Both the position numbers and the translations under genes were made by a program. This document shows, piece after piece, positions 26,601 through 37,753 of a DNA stretch of 64,000 bases; positions within the stretch are counted from its first letter, which is position 1; every line of letters starts with the position of its first letter. The notes under the pieces were generated by a model, which made no database searches, was not told the origin of the DNA, and was given only the letters and a program-made list of their open reading frames with translations. This stretch comes from Watersipora subatra (Eukaryota > Bryozoa > Gymnolaemata > Cheilostomatida > Watersiporidae), in NCBI RefSeq assembly GCF_963576615.1, contig NC_088714.1, forward strand, positions 27,152,558-27,216,557. Direction: 5' to 3'.

Positions 26601-28195
26601 TGGACGCAATAGCACGTATCGACTATAGCAATGAAAACCAATAGTGACATCATTTCGTGTATAGTTTTCAATCAATTTCGTAATCAGTTTTTTGTCGATT
26701 TCTTTATTGAAACATCTTGATAATCAGATCACCATAAACATAAAAAGAGTCGCAAATGATAGAAAAATACTGACACTTTCTAATAAAATCTACTGAAACT
26801 TTGAGTCAGATCATCTTCAGGATGATTTAATATTTACAACAAAACAATTGTTAGAATGAATACAATTATGCATTTGTTGCTACGGAATCTAATTTTCAGA
26901 CAGACTTTGCAAAGAAATTTAAGTTTACGGAGTACTTCTTTCTATTTTTATGGACAATGTTATATTACTATTATGTTACATTGTTATTGTTTTATACCAT
27001 ATAATATTTCTACTATTTATTGGTTTGTTTATTTCTACTATTATACCACTTTGTTTTTTTTTGTTTTCAGGAAAATCTTTTAAATACTACAAGCAAAATC
27101 TTATATTTTTAGTCAAGCTAAAAATTTAAATTCAGCCTATTTTTTCAATTATCCTGATATATAGGCTACTTATACTAAGTACAGTAATTGCTGAGACTAA
27201 AGTAAATACACAGTGGTTCTACCACAGATCTATATAGTAGATCACAAACTTTATATTCAAAGCTTTGACTATATTTGATTTTTCATTTTTATTATATCTT
27301 TATTATAATTAGAACCGTGTCTGTTTGTCTAAATTTACACTAACTGCGCTAGCGAAAAATTGCCTTGCACACGAATTAAACTGAGACTCTCCGTTTCACA
27401 GCCAACACGCTAACCACAGCCCTACTCAGCCGCCTTATCATTTCATGTGATAATTATACACATACTGATTATCCATGAGGATCTCTCACAGCCACAAGAA
27501 TGTCAAAAGTACTAATTTAATAAAATGATGACTCATGTTAGCATTACAAAAATTTAACTGAACATTTGTAAACAATTTGTTGCAACTTGCTGTCTGTTCT
27601 CCTTTGCAGACCAACCCCTTGGACAAATGCCTGTTCTGGAATGTGATGAGGGCACCCTTTTAATGTCTAATTCTATAGCAAGATATACAGCTAAGAAATT
27701 TGGTAAGGAACAAACTTTCTCCTGAAACAGTTAATGCTATTTAGTGTGAGAGTTGTCTTACTCCTTGTGAACATCATTGGCTGGTAAAATAAAGACAGTG
27801 TTTACGATAAACATGTCTATTTAATGTGGACCTAAAGCAAAATTTTTAAATATGAATGTTTTATTGCAACATAAACCTTGTAGGTAGTTAATATGGATTT
27901 ACTTTCCTTTTCTTTTAAGCTACAAATTGCTTTGGATAACTTTTTCAATTTTGCAAATAAAACTGCTCAAATTGACAACCTATTTTGTCACAATCTGTTC
28001 CTTATACATTTGATTACTAGCATTGATCACCTCAGCTCACTCTTGGTAGGTTTTCCTGCGGGCCTTGAACTTGACTTCTATAGATGTTTACTCTGAATGG
28101 CATTGACCAATGAAAACAAAGTTCGTGTCCATCTATCTCCCTACTTATCTCCCTATTTATCTCCCTATTTTTGATCTCCTTATTTATCTCCCTAT

Positions 28196-28279
<84 letters not shown>

Positions 28280-29636
28280 TTATCTATCTATCAATCAATC
28301 TATCTATCTATCTATATATCTATCTATCCATTTATCTATCTATCAATCAATCTATCTATCTATATACAGTCAAACATGGATAACTCGGCCACGGATAGCT
28401 CGAAAACATGGTTAATTCAAACAGTTTCTTTGGTCCGTTCCCACGTAATGATAAATTGCTATAGATAACTCGAACTCAACACTGTTAATTCGAACTGTTT
28501 TTTTGCCCAACGGCTACCGAAACGGTTGTTATCGCTTTAGAAAATCACTTTATTCAAAGCCATAGAGGTAAACCTCATACTTTCGTAATTCATAAGCGTT
28601 GTTATTACCACCATCGGCAAAATAATTTTGTCAACGACTTTTCTAAAGGTTTGGTCAAATTTGATTTATACTGCTATACGATGAATAGCACGGGCTTGCC
28701 GGGTCACGCGCGCAAGGATATTCGCCACGCGCATACAAAACAAAAACAGCATGTTGTTTTGTATGTGCGTGGCGAAAATCCTTGAGTGCGTGACCCGGCT
28801 AGCCCGTGACGAATAGTTTTCCGACGTTGATTCCGTGTTGAATCAACGTCGGAATGTTGAATGTTTAAAACGTCTTAAAATTGTTTTTATTAAACGTATA
28901 CGTTGTTTTAGCTAAAAAAACTATTCATCGTTTGACCTAAACACAGAATACGTGTGTACATTCAATAAGTATCCATTCAAAAAGCGTGAGTGATATACAA
29001 TGTACCGTTAAACCTCGTAAAACTTTTAATTGAACTGCCTCGGAGTGTTGCTCTTAACGAATCCCAGGTAAAGTAAGGGGTTTTTCTTTGGTAACTTTTT
29101 CTTGAAGTTGCATAAACTTCAAGAAAAGTTGGCAAAATTGATCGTGGGTAAAACGCTCAAAAGAAAAAGATGTCTTTTCTTTTGAGCATTTCAACAACGA
29201 TCAAGTTTTGCCAATGTCAATCTAAAAAAACGTCCTGGCAATAACATCACCTCAAACAACAAACCAATCTCAAGTGATAGAAAAATCTCTACACTTTTTC
29301 ATAAAAACGTTTTAAACTTTACATTAGAAGCATTTAATTTGAAACAAGCCATTTGTGCTTTTGATTTATATTATAGTTTGCATATGTACATGTATCTACT
29401 AATAAATAAGTAAATACATGGACTTGTGACAGTGCTCTGATAACTTGAACGCTCTGATAATTCGAACACTTTTGCTCGGTCCCGTGAAGTTCGAGTTATC
29501 CATGTTTGACTGTATCTATCTATCTATCTATCTATCTATATATCTATCTATCTATTTATCTATTTATTTATCTATCTATCTATTTATCTATCTATCTATA
29601 TATCTATCTATCTATTTATCTATTTATCTATTTATC

Positions 29637-29667
<31 letters not shown>

Positions 29668-29864
29668 TTATCTATCTATCTATTTATCTATCTATCAATC
29701 AATCTATCTATATATCTATATATCTATCTATTTATCTATCTATCAATCAATCAATCAATCTATCTATCTATATATCTATCTATCTATTTATCTATCTATC
29801 TATCAATCAATCTATCTATATATCTATCTATCTATATATCTATCTATCTATTTATCTATTTATC

Positions 29865-29911
<47 letters not shown>

Positions 29912-31501
29912 ATACCTATCTATCTATTTATCTATTTATCTATCTATCTATTTATCTATCTATCTATTTATCTATCTATATATCCATCCTTTTATTCACT
30001 GTATCTACTGTATCTACTGCATCTGCTTATCCGTCCATCCGTCTATTCGTTTATCCGCCTATCTCTTTATTTATCTATCCATCATCTATCCATTTATTTA
30101 TCTATGCATCTATCAACTGCCTAACAGCTAAATGAGATGTTCAAGTCGAACTACCCTTTGTGAACTGAACTTGAGCACACACAGATTGTCTCTTTAACAG
30201 GTGTGATGGGCAGAAGTCTTTGGGAGGAAGCATTGAATGACATGGTAGTTGAGGTCTGCTCCGATTGCTTTCAAGACCTCCTCAAGAAGATATATGAGTG
30301 GGAGATATTTAAACGCTGCCCTGAACCTGATAACTCAGTTCAACTAAAGGCAGGCATTAAAGATCGCATTGTTAAGTCAATGCATTTTCTTCAGTCGATT
30401 GCGGAGCAGAGGAACAGAAAGTTTATCATAAATGATCAGGTACTTGATCCTAATACAGCAATAAACTTCACATGTTAGTTTATCATAAATGATCAGGTAC
30501 TTGATACTAATACAGCAATAAACTTCACATGTTAGTTTATCATAAATGATCAGGTACTTGATCCTAATACAGCAATAAACTTCACATGTTAGTTTATCAT
30601 AAAAATATATGACAAGCTTCGAGATCAAAATATATCACAGGATATTAGAAAACTAGAAAATGAATGGTTTTCAACCTTGTACATTTGTTAGCATCTGTTC
30701 GATCAGTTTCGCTGATTCTTACCTATAATTCTCATTAATTCCCACCATGTCTCATCCATCTTTGCTCTATTTTTCACAAGCAACTGATATATGTAGTACA
30801 CCAAGCTTGATCCCATGTCTACATCATAACTTGTATTGAACATACTTTTGACCAAAATCGCAAAGTCCAATATTTGTATGCTTCATGGTTTGACTTTCAC
30901 TATAAATTTTATTACAACGGCTAGTTATCAAATAGCTTTTAACGGCTGTGACATCCATGATTTTGATGTATTTTACAAACAATAAACGATGTTTGGTTGA
31001 ATAGTTCACGATATTACAATTCGTTAGTTCAGATTTGATAACCTGTTTGTCACACTTGACAACAAACAAACTCAATTGATCGGATGCCTAAAATCAGCAG
31101 TCAAACTAAATTCAATATAAAAACACCGCAAAGATCATAGTAACAGTAGTAAGAATAACCCAAAGTACTAATCTGTACGCTACAACAACCTAATGAGGTC
31201 TTATGAAACTACTAGTTTGCAGTTTCTCACGGAACCTCCTAATCACAAACCTAACATCATCTGTTTGCTGTTTGTTTTACCTAAATATAAATTTACCATT
31301 TAATAATGACTACAGTTAACTCTTTTGCAGATGAACCTTGCAGATGTTTGGTTATACAACACCCTACAGTTTGGAATTGTGGCATTTCCAGACATTATGG
31401 AACTTACTCCTTGGGTTAAAGAATTTGTTGCAAAAGTCCAGAATGAGGAAAAAATGAAGGCGTATTTAGCGAGCAGACCAAAGACCCCTTTTGGAATATA
31501 A
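23616..31501 (+). CDS. Sigma-class glutathione S-transferase, copy 2 (4 exons)
   Basis: Coding exons are 23616-23751, 27610-27702, 30201-30439 and 31331-31501. Exon lengths (136, 93, 239, 171) and phases (1, 1, 0) are identical to the upstream GST, so the two are paralogues from a duplication. The 212-residue product has Tyr9 in LTYF, Arg15, Trp40, Lys44, the cis-Pro motif QMPV and Ser65 in MSNSIARY, again with Met64 where Gln is usual. The C-terminal half begins [12 protein letters not shown] and ends [13 protein letters not shown] plus a helix before the stop. The role is expected to be glutathione conjugation or isomerisation in the cytosol. Oddities are large repeat-filled introns and an exon 3 donor that lies in a 57-bp unit repeated three times. 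The two proteins differ at many surface positions, so they are not a very recent duplicate. Confidence 0.92.
23938..24165. repeat. Pyrimidine (CT)-rich tract in GST copy 2 intron 1
   Basis: About 230 bp of CTCTCTC, TCTTTCTCC and CCCTC words, strongly biased to C and T on the plus strand. A similar tract at 56493-56690 abuts a family A repeat end. The Ser/Leu/Phe-rich open frame across it is an artefact. Confidence 0.85.
26388..26803. mobile_element. Foldback/MITE element, family F, copy 1
   Basis: The left end reads TTTTAGCAGATTTTATCAGA and then CTATCATTTGCGATTG. The right end is its inverted complement, with shared words such as CAAATGATAGAAAAATACTG and TAATAAAATCTACTGAAAC. The inverted arms extend inward for well over 100 bp, through GATCTGACTACCAGGATGTT-like sequence. 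Near-identical layouts occur at 40442-40882 and 48664-49100. No transposase is encoded. Confidence 0.75.
27296..27500 (-). repeat. tRNA-like composite repeat, family A (short form)
   Basis: On the minus strand this contains a GTGAGAGATC segment, a tRNA-like module (complement of CGTTTCACAGCCAACACGC and neighbours), and an AGACAAACAGACACGGTTCT end followed by AATTATAATAAAGATA. It lies about 110 bp before GST copy 2 exon 2. Confidence 0.5.
28195..28366. repeat. TATC microsatellite, left block
   Basis: A nearly pure run of TATC with a few TATT and CAAT variants. It ends exactly at the left terminus of the inserted transposon at 28367. The right block resumes at 29513. Confidence 0.95.
28689..28808. 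other. 120-bp inverted repeat inside the transposon
   Basis: The left arm starts CACGGGCTTGCCGGGTCACG and the right arm ends CGTGACCCGGCTAGCCCGTG. The arms are about 55 bp with few mismatches and a loop of about 10 bp. It is strikingly GC-rich compared with its surroundings. It is probably a nested small element. Confidence 0.8.
28820..28853. other. Perfect 14-bp hairpin
   Basis: TCCGACGTTGATTC and GAATCAACGTCGGA flank the six-base loop CGTGTT. It lies 11 bp after the larger palindrome. Confidence 0.75.
29095..29338. mobile_element. Partial family F foldback inside the transposon
   Basis: ATCGTGGGTAAAACGCTCAA and its inverted complement around CTTTTGAGCATTTCAACAAC form the core. The right arm continues as GTCCTGGCAATAACATCACC then TGATAGAAAAATCTC, matching the right arms at 26730-26800, 40780-40870 and 49000-49080. 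The left outer arm is missing. Confidence 0.6.
29513..30110. repeat. TATC microsatellite, right block
   Basis: About 600 bp of TATC with TATT, TATA and CAAT interruptions, degrading at the right into CATC and CGTC variants. Long Ser-Ile-Tyr-Leu frames here are repeat artefacts. It ends about 90 bp before exon 3 of GST copy 2. Confidence 0.95.
30420..30603. repeat. 57-bp triplication spanning the exon 3 splice donor of GST copy 2
   Basis: Three consecutive units run from GTTTATCATAAATGATCAGG through TACTTGATCCTAATACAGCA to CACATGTTA. The first contains the last coding bases of exon 3 and the real donor (CAG then GTACTTG at 30440). The second and third carry the same donor word in intron sequence. 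The copies differ at only one or two positions. Use of a downstream donor would run into an in-frame TAG at 30475-30477. Confidence 0.9.
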
Positions 31502-32236
31502 CTCTATAGTTGTTACTAAATATTACCCAGTGTCAATACTTCTGATATGAATTATTGTTATCTCAAAAGACTCTTGTAGGTGGCTTGTAATGACTAAGGG
31601 TGATTACTAAAAGATTAAAAAATGGATATTTTTTTAAAATTCATAGATAAGTGCTTCTATTCATCCTATTAAAGTTATTTAATTTCATTATCAAAATTTA
31701 TTCCCTCTCTGCTGCATGTATGGCACTTTATTCAAAACCAGATTTATTCTAGAACTAAATATACTGTGACCATCTGTGAAGGGGATTTGGCACAGGAGCA
31801 ATTGTTGCTGGATGCTTTTCCTAACACCACCAACGGTCCTTCTGTGATTCGAACCACTGACCTACTAGTTGTATGCCAGTTACAGAGAAATGGAGAATTA
31901 TTCAATCCATTGCTGATGCTAAACCTAACCTTCCATTTCAAAAGTTTAGAGGGTGCATCTAATTTCTTTGTTTTCATATAGAGCACCAACAGCATTTATA
32001 CATGTAAATATTTTCTGCAATTCATATCTTACCCTGTTAAACCTGGGGTCAACCTAGGGTCAACAGCAAGCTAATCTTTACTATAATAAGAGCCAGGAAA
32101 AAAACTGCACCATACAGAATTCCACTCACAACTTTCAGCATAGCAGCCAGCACTCTACACCAGCCAGCTCCAACTCTACACCAACAACCTCTAGCCAGCA
32201 ATCAACCACTGTTCGCATTGCAGAATAATCTAAACA

Positions 32237-32709
32237 ATATATACATATAAATTTTCGTGTTTGTCATTTGTTGGTCTGTCGTCTGTAAGTCGAGCTATAG
32301 CGATAACATTAGAAATGAAAAATCGCCTCACACTGTAATTGAACTCCGAACAGCTCAGTTAACAGGCAAACTATCCACAACACCACCCGGTTTACTATGA
32401 ACTAATTGGGCACAAACTTATTACACCTGCCAATATTTAATGATGATTGGTTAAAACACAGCATGCTTCAAGCTTCAGCTAGCATGCTTGAACTAGTAAA
32501 AGATTAAAATGTGCCCAGACTTTCCCAAAAAGGCTATAAATATATGTATTTATAGCATAAACTTAATTAAACTTATAGCACACATAGACGTAAACAAACA
32601 CTTTAATTTAAGAGTTAGAATGGCGAACGTTGTAAATGTTGATTAAAAACAAAATTTTCTGTGCAAAAATCTTTTTTATTACTAGTACAATGCCGGGCAT
32701 TCATCTAGT
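32237..32709 (-). repeat. tRNA-like composite repeat, family A, near full length
   Basis: Inverted copy ending (minus-strand start) at AATGCCGGGCATTCATCTAG. The minus strand carries a tRNA-like module with GGAGTTCAATTAC as B box near 32335. Both the TATATACATATAAATTTTC end and the core GCATGCTTCAAGCTTCAGCT recur at 52941-53403. Confidence 0.65.
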
Positions 32710-32870
32710 GTTGAAATAAAATTAAGCTGTGAATGACCAAACCAGTTTGATAGAAAGCATTTTGTATTTGGCTCCTTTTCCCACTAGCACGTCTAACATT
32801 GGAAGTCACTCATTTGTTCTGAAATGTGTCCTTTGGTTAAAACCAGTAAACTAAACTTATGCAGATGCAT

Positions 32871-32945
32871 AAATATCCTTTGATTAAAAACAAATTTTCT
32901 GTGCAAAACCTTTTTTACCTGTGCAATGCCGGGCTTTCAGCTAAT
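32871..32945 (-). repeat. Second family A terminus
   Basis: TTGATTAAAAACAAATTTTC, then GTGCAAAACC and GCAATGCCGGGCTTTCAGCT, repeats the last 75 bp of the copy that ends at 32709. It is either a tandem terminal duplication or a truncated second insertion. Confidence 0.6.
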
Positions 32946-34576
32946 TGTACCCATATTTATTATACCTAATGATTTATGATGGTACACTGGTCTGCCAAGG
33001 TACTCACAAAAATATACTAACTGAGAGTTTGACGGATACTTTGCATAATAAGCTCTGTTGCACATGTGTACTTTTAACAGCTGGTTGAACAGAAATAAAT
33101 AAATTTTGGTTGAAGTACTCTTGGACTAAAGTAGTAATAAAGGACAAAAAGTGAAAGTTAAACGTCAATTCTTTACAAGTCAGACATGTCTAATAAAGAT
33201 ATAAATGATGACTATAGGCTTATTAGGTGCCATCCATTCCTTGTCATTTAATTTGAAAGTAAACGCATTGATGATTTTGGAAAAAATTGAAAATAAACTA
33301 ATTAAACAGCATACCTGGCTAATGACAACTAACAAATGGAGTTTACTACAAACCATTAAGCTGTTAGTTATACATATGAAGACTTAAACAAAACTGTTAA
33401 ATGAGAATGTATGTTATGAGAACAGAGGAATGAGACTGTGACAGTTGAGACCACTAGCTGCTTTCGTAATACAATAAGTTGCTTGAAGGGTTACTTCACA
33501 TCAAAATTTATTTTAAAGTATAGACAGTTTTTTATAATTTGAAATTTTGTTTGTTGTTTTAGGTAACCGAGAATTGCTAAACATTTATTTGAAAAATCAA
33601 CCAACTTGCTTCAAGTTGGAAGTAATTTCGCACTAAAAAGTGTGACAGCATAAAGCTAAGGGAATTGTCTTCTTCTAGCAGTGGTCATGTTAGAGAAAGA
33701 CGATTCTTGACAATTGCTTATAACATCCCACTTTTTAGACCATTGAGCACTCTGTCACTCATTTAAAATTGCAAAATATTTGAAACTGTCGTGTTTTATC
33801 AGACTTGACTTGTTACAAGTATTTAAGTTGCGTCTTACCATCAAAATAATAAGTCTTAATTTGTATTAGCTAGTTAACAATTAACCTGCTCGATCAACAT
33901 TTGAATTGAAAAGTTTGGCAGAACTTGAGAAACAAAATTTTATGCTAGATTTTTTTTTGGAAAATTCACTGATCTTTCTGATTCTTAGAATTATTGCGAA
34001 CAAATTAAAAATACGCCATTTTTTAACTTCATAGATTTATCTTGTGAATTAATCTGTTTTATTCAATTTGCAGCCTAAAAATTTGTAATAACTCCTTAAC
34101 AAATGCAGCAAGTAATTATAAGTAGCATTAAAATATATCAAAAATATATTATATATATAATTTTTATATAAAATACTATACCAAAAAATCTAAATAGAAA
34201 TAATAAAATCATACAGAAAACTAAATTTAAAAAAATGATAAGTTTTTTTAATAACTTTATTATTTTTTAAAGTTTGATCTTAAAAGTTTACCACTTCATT
34301 CATTTTTACTAACAAAGTGCTCCCAATTAAAAAGCTTTCCAGTGCTATGTTTTAAAAATTAGTTTATGTGTCGAGTCAAATATTTGCAAGAATTATAGAC
34401 ACTAAATATTAGACTATCGCTCATATCATGGTATGATTGCAATTGCAGACAAAATGTTCTTTTCATTGTTGGATAGCCTTATCTGAATGTGCTTAAATTG
34501 GTTTGAATGTTTTGGCTCTGGGAACTTTCTTCTATAAGAAAAAATCAAAAGAGCCTTATGATATCTACAAAAGAGT

Positions 34577-35641
34577 CCACTAGCAGGACATATACTCGAG
34601 CCATCTACCTACCAGCAGGACATATACTCGAGCCATCTACCCACCAGCAGGACATATACTCGAGCCATCTACCCACCAGCAGGACATATACTCGAGCCAT
34701 CTACCCACTAGCAGGGCATATACTCGAGCCATCTACCCACCAGCAGGACATATACTCGAGCCATCTACCCACCAGCAGGACATATACTCGAGCCATCTAC
34801 CCACTAGCAGGACATATACTCGAGTCATCTACCCATCAGCAGGGCATATACTCGAGCCATCTACCCACCTGCAGGGCATATACTCGAGCCATCTACCCAC
34901 TAGCAGGGCATATACTCGAGCCATCTACCCACCTGCAGGGCATATACTCGAGCCATCTACCCACTAGCAGGGCATATACTCGAGCCATCTACCCATCAGC
35001 AGGGCATATACTCGAGCCATCTACCCACCTGCAGGGCATATACTCGAGCCATCTACCCACTAGCAGGGCATATACTCGAGCCATCTACCCATCAGCAGGG
35101 CATATACTCGAGCCATCTACCCACCTGCAGGGCATATACTCGAGCCATCTACCCATCAGCAGGGCATATACTCGAGCCATCTACCCACCAGCAGGACATA
35201 TACTCGAGCCATCTACCCACTAGCAGGGCATATACTCGAGCCATCTACCCATCAGCAGGACATATACTCAAACCATCTACCCACCAGCAAAACATATACT
35301 CGAGCCATCTACCCACTAGCAGGGCATATACTCGAGCCATCTACCCATCAGCAGGACATATACTCAAACCATCTACCCACCAGCAAAACATATACTCGAG
35401 CCATCTACCCATTAGCAGGGCATATACTCGAGCCATCTACCCATCAGCAGGACATATACTCGAGCCATCTACCCACTAGCAGGACATATACTCGAGCCAT
35501 CTACCCATCAGCAGGACATATACTCGAGCCATCTACCCACTAGCAGGACATATACTCGAGCCATCTACCCATCAGCAGGACATATACTCGAGCCATCTAC
35601 CCACTAGCAGGACATATACTCGAGCCATCTACCCACCAGCA
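34577..35641. repeat. 32-bp satellite array, about 33 copies
   Basis: The unit begins CAGCAGGACATATACTCGAG and continues CCATCTACCCAC, for 32 bp. Almost every copy holds CTCGAG. Variants in the linker (CACCTGCAGGG, CACTAGCAGGG, CATCAGCAGGA) alternate. A two-unit variant with CTCAAACC and CAGCAAAACA appears twice, 96 bp apart, pointing to a higher-order unit of three. The unit has no stop in any phase it passes through, so a 238-codon frame stays open, but its peptide simply cycles through three readings of the unit. I do not regard it as a gene. Confidence 0.95.
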
Positions 35642-36847
35642 TCTTCCTACTCACTCAACAATAGAGATTTCAACTAGTACGGAGATGCTGGGACAACTCA
35701 TATTATGTAAGCTACACCCGAAGACAATCAGCACACAAAAACATGAAGTCTGCTGCTAACACATAGTTCACTACTATAGCGAATTGTTTCTGAATTTTTA
35801 TTCATTGATTTAAAATTTTTTTTAAATTCGATATCTTTTCATGGAAAGCCTTTTTTATTTACTCCCGCAAAGTGGCTGTTACCCTTTATATTTCACATGG
35901 TTTTGTAGCTGATTAGCGACTGTTTATTTGGAAAGTTTAATGAATTAGCGCTAGGAGTGAAATATTTCTAAGCCCGCACAACTGGCTGGATGTATGCATG
36001 AAGCACCAACCTTTGCTATAAGAAATGGTTATAAATAAATTATCAACTGCCTGCTTTGTAAGCATAGGTCTACAACCAAACCATCTGCACCCTTGTTGAT
36101 GTTCTACTTTTAGATTCCTATTTCAAAAAAAAGCAAAGAAATTGTTTAATTATCTTTATTTAAAAACTATATTGCAGCACCAAAAAAATATCGCCTTATT
36201 CTACCAAAATAAGAGATAGTCACCCATAACCATATAGCAGTTGCTTCGGGAATCAGCTATGTAGAAAGTAAATAAACTGACATATCTTTTTGGCTGATAT
36301 CCACATTGATCTTAATGTAAAGTAGTGAATAGATTCAATGGAGCTTCAGCAATAAAGACCATTTGATAGTTTGTCTATTTTCTAAACATCATAGAAATTA
36401 TATAGATGCATTTATATGTACACATACTACTTTATTGGCAATAACTTCATTTCAAACAGAAATGTTTTCTAAATTATACCACACAAAAGTCATTAAAAGG
36501 GCAACAGTTGGCCAATCAAATCAAACAAATGGTTTGACATATAGCATTTAAATACCCTGCTGTTAAGGGAATTGATATTAGGTGGAAGATTATTAAAGCA
36601 GCTGGCAATGATATTGTTTAAAATAATTGTCGGAGGTATACAATTTGTTCATAGCTGAAAATCATCAGATTTGCCTTCTAGACAGTGAGTATTAACCTTA
36701 GCAAACCTTCAGCTTCAATTCAGGTTTGGGTTTAGAATTTCGAAACACATAAACAGTCCAGGAAGATATATAGGCTTATAGATCCTGGAAACCTTACAGG
36801 TTACAGACCTTATAGGGAAAGTGTAATAAAATTGTGGATCAAATTGA
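35642..36847. other. Gene-free region
   Basis: AT-rich DNA. I see no supported gene, repeat or RNA. Confidence 0.45.
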
Positions 36848-37753
36848 CAAACTTAAAGGTTGACTTGCAACAAAGTTCACATTACAGTTATTTGGTATCA
36901 AAAAATTCACCATGTCTTACAATGTTGTGTTGTAGGCGCCAAATATGTGGAAATGTGATTAAAAGCTCTTAAAAGCTCAAAAACGAAAAGCCGCCGTAGA
37001 TTGGAATCTGTTTATTTCTCTGGTGTAGTCATTACAGTTTGGTTATTGTCACGTGATGTTCTCACGTGAATTGAAAGGCCGATAAAAAGCTCAATATAAA
37101 ACTTATCGTAGCACTAGTTCATGACAAACACTTAGGGTTTCACCAAAGACCCCGTGTCAAATATAGATGCGCGCTACTTCACAGTTTTGTTTTGGCTTGA
37201 TCTAATCGTCAAGTCGTATTCTGATCATGTGACCCAATACTTTGCAAATAATTTTTGCAGCGTTTTTCGATTATCACAGGTGACCAACAGGCTCATCATG
37301 ATTATCAGACAATGATATGTACTCCTTCGAGGTAAGGTTAAAAAATTAAGCGAATTTTTACGATAAGTTATAAGATATTACTGCTAAAAGTGACAGCATT
37401 ACAATGACGATAAATAGACGTCAATAAATGCGTAAGAACAATAGACATGGTTTTATTGAATGCGTGAAGTATATTTGTGAAAATATTTCGACGAATAAGG
37501 TTGCATGAAAGTGTAAACAGAAACCATCTCCCACAACTACCGTACGTCACATTCGAGCCGTTTTGGATAGATAATCCAAACTACGGCGGTCTCGTATGGC
37601 TGCGATTAACTGTTCGTTTTTTAGCTTTTAAGAGCTTGTAATCACATTCCTACATATTTTGCACCTACAACAGAACAGAGTAAGACATGGTGAATCTTTT
37701 GATATCAAATAACTGTAATGTGAATTTTGTTGCAAGTCAACCTTTAAGCTTGC
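36848..37753. mobile_element. Long terminal-inverted-repeat (foldback/MITE-like) element
   Basis: The left arm (about 36848-37005) reads AACTTAAAGGTTGACTTGCA and continues through CACATTACAGTTATTTGGTA. The right arm (about 37566-37753) is its inverted complement, ending GTTGCAAGTCAACCTTTAAG. The arms are about 160-190 bp with modest divergence. The roughly 560-bp centre has no recognisable transposase. It ends about 980 bp before the intronless gene at 38735. Confidence 0.8.

Larger units (their letters stand above)
28367..29512. mobile_element. Pogo/Tigger-like non-autonomous DNA transposon
   Basis: The terminal inverted repeats CAGTCAAACATGGATAACTC (left) and its complement (right, ending CATGTTTGACTG) are flanked by TA on both sides (28365-28366 and 29513-29514), as expected for TA-targeting Tc1/mariner/pogo elements. 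Further subterminal TAACTCGAA and TAATTCGAA words match the CAG-start, TCGAA-rich ends typical of pogo/Tigger relatives. No transposase frame remains in 1146 bp. Inside are a separate 120-bp palindrome (28689-28808), a 14-bp hairpin (28820-28853) and half of a family F foldback (about 29095-29338). The element sits inside a TATC microsatellite. Confidence 0.8.
31502..34576. other. Gene-free region after GST copy 2
   Basis: I see no supported gene. A tRNA-like remnant, read on the minus strand, has GGTTCGAATCA as B box (plus coordinates about 31848-31858) within a more GC-balanced patch at 31760-31960. Family A repeats lie at 32237-32945. The rest is AT-rich without visible structure. Confidence 0.5.

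Noticed and set aside
29445-30135. Two long Ser-Ile-Tyr-Leu open frames
   Set aside because: Pure translation of the TATC microsatellite.
31744-31995. 83-codon and 71-codon overlapping frames on both strands
   Set aside because: No domain is recognisable, and the region contains a tRNA-like B box, so it is probably a repeat.
34507-35223. 238-codon open frame rich in YTRAIYP and HILEPSTH repeats
   Set aside because: It lies almost wholly in the 32-bp satellite and only cycles through three readings of the unit. No start context, splice signal or non-repeat domain supports a gene.
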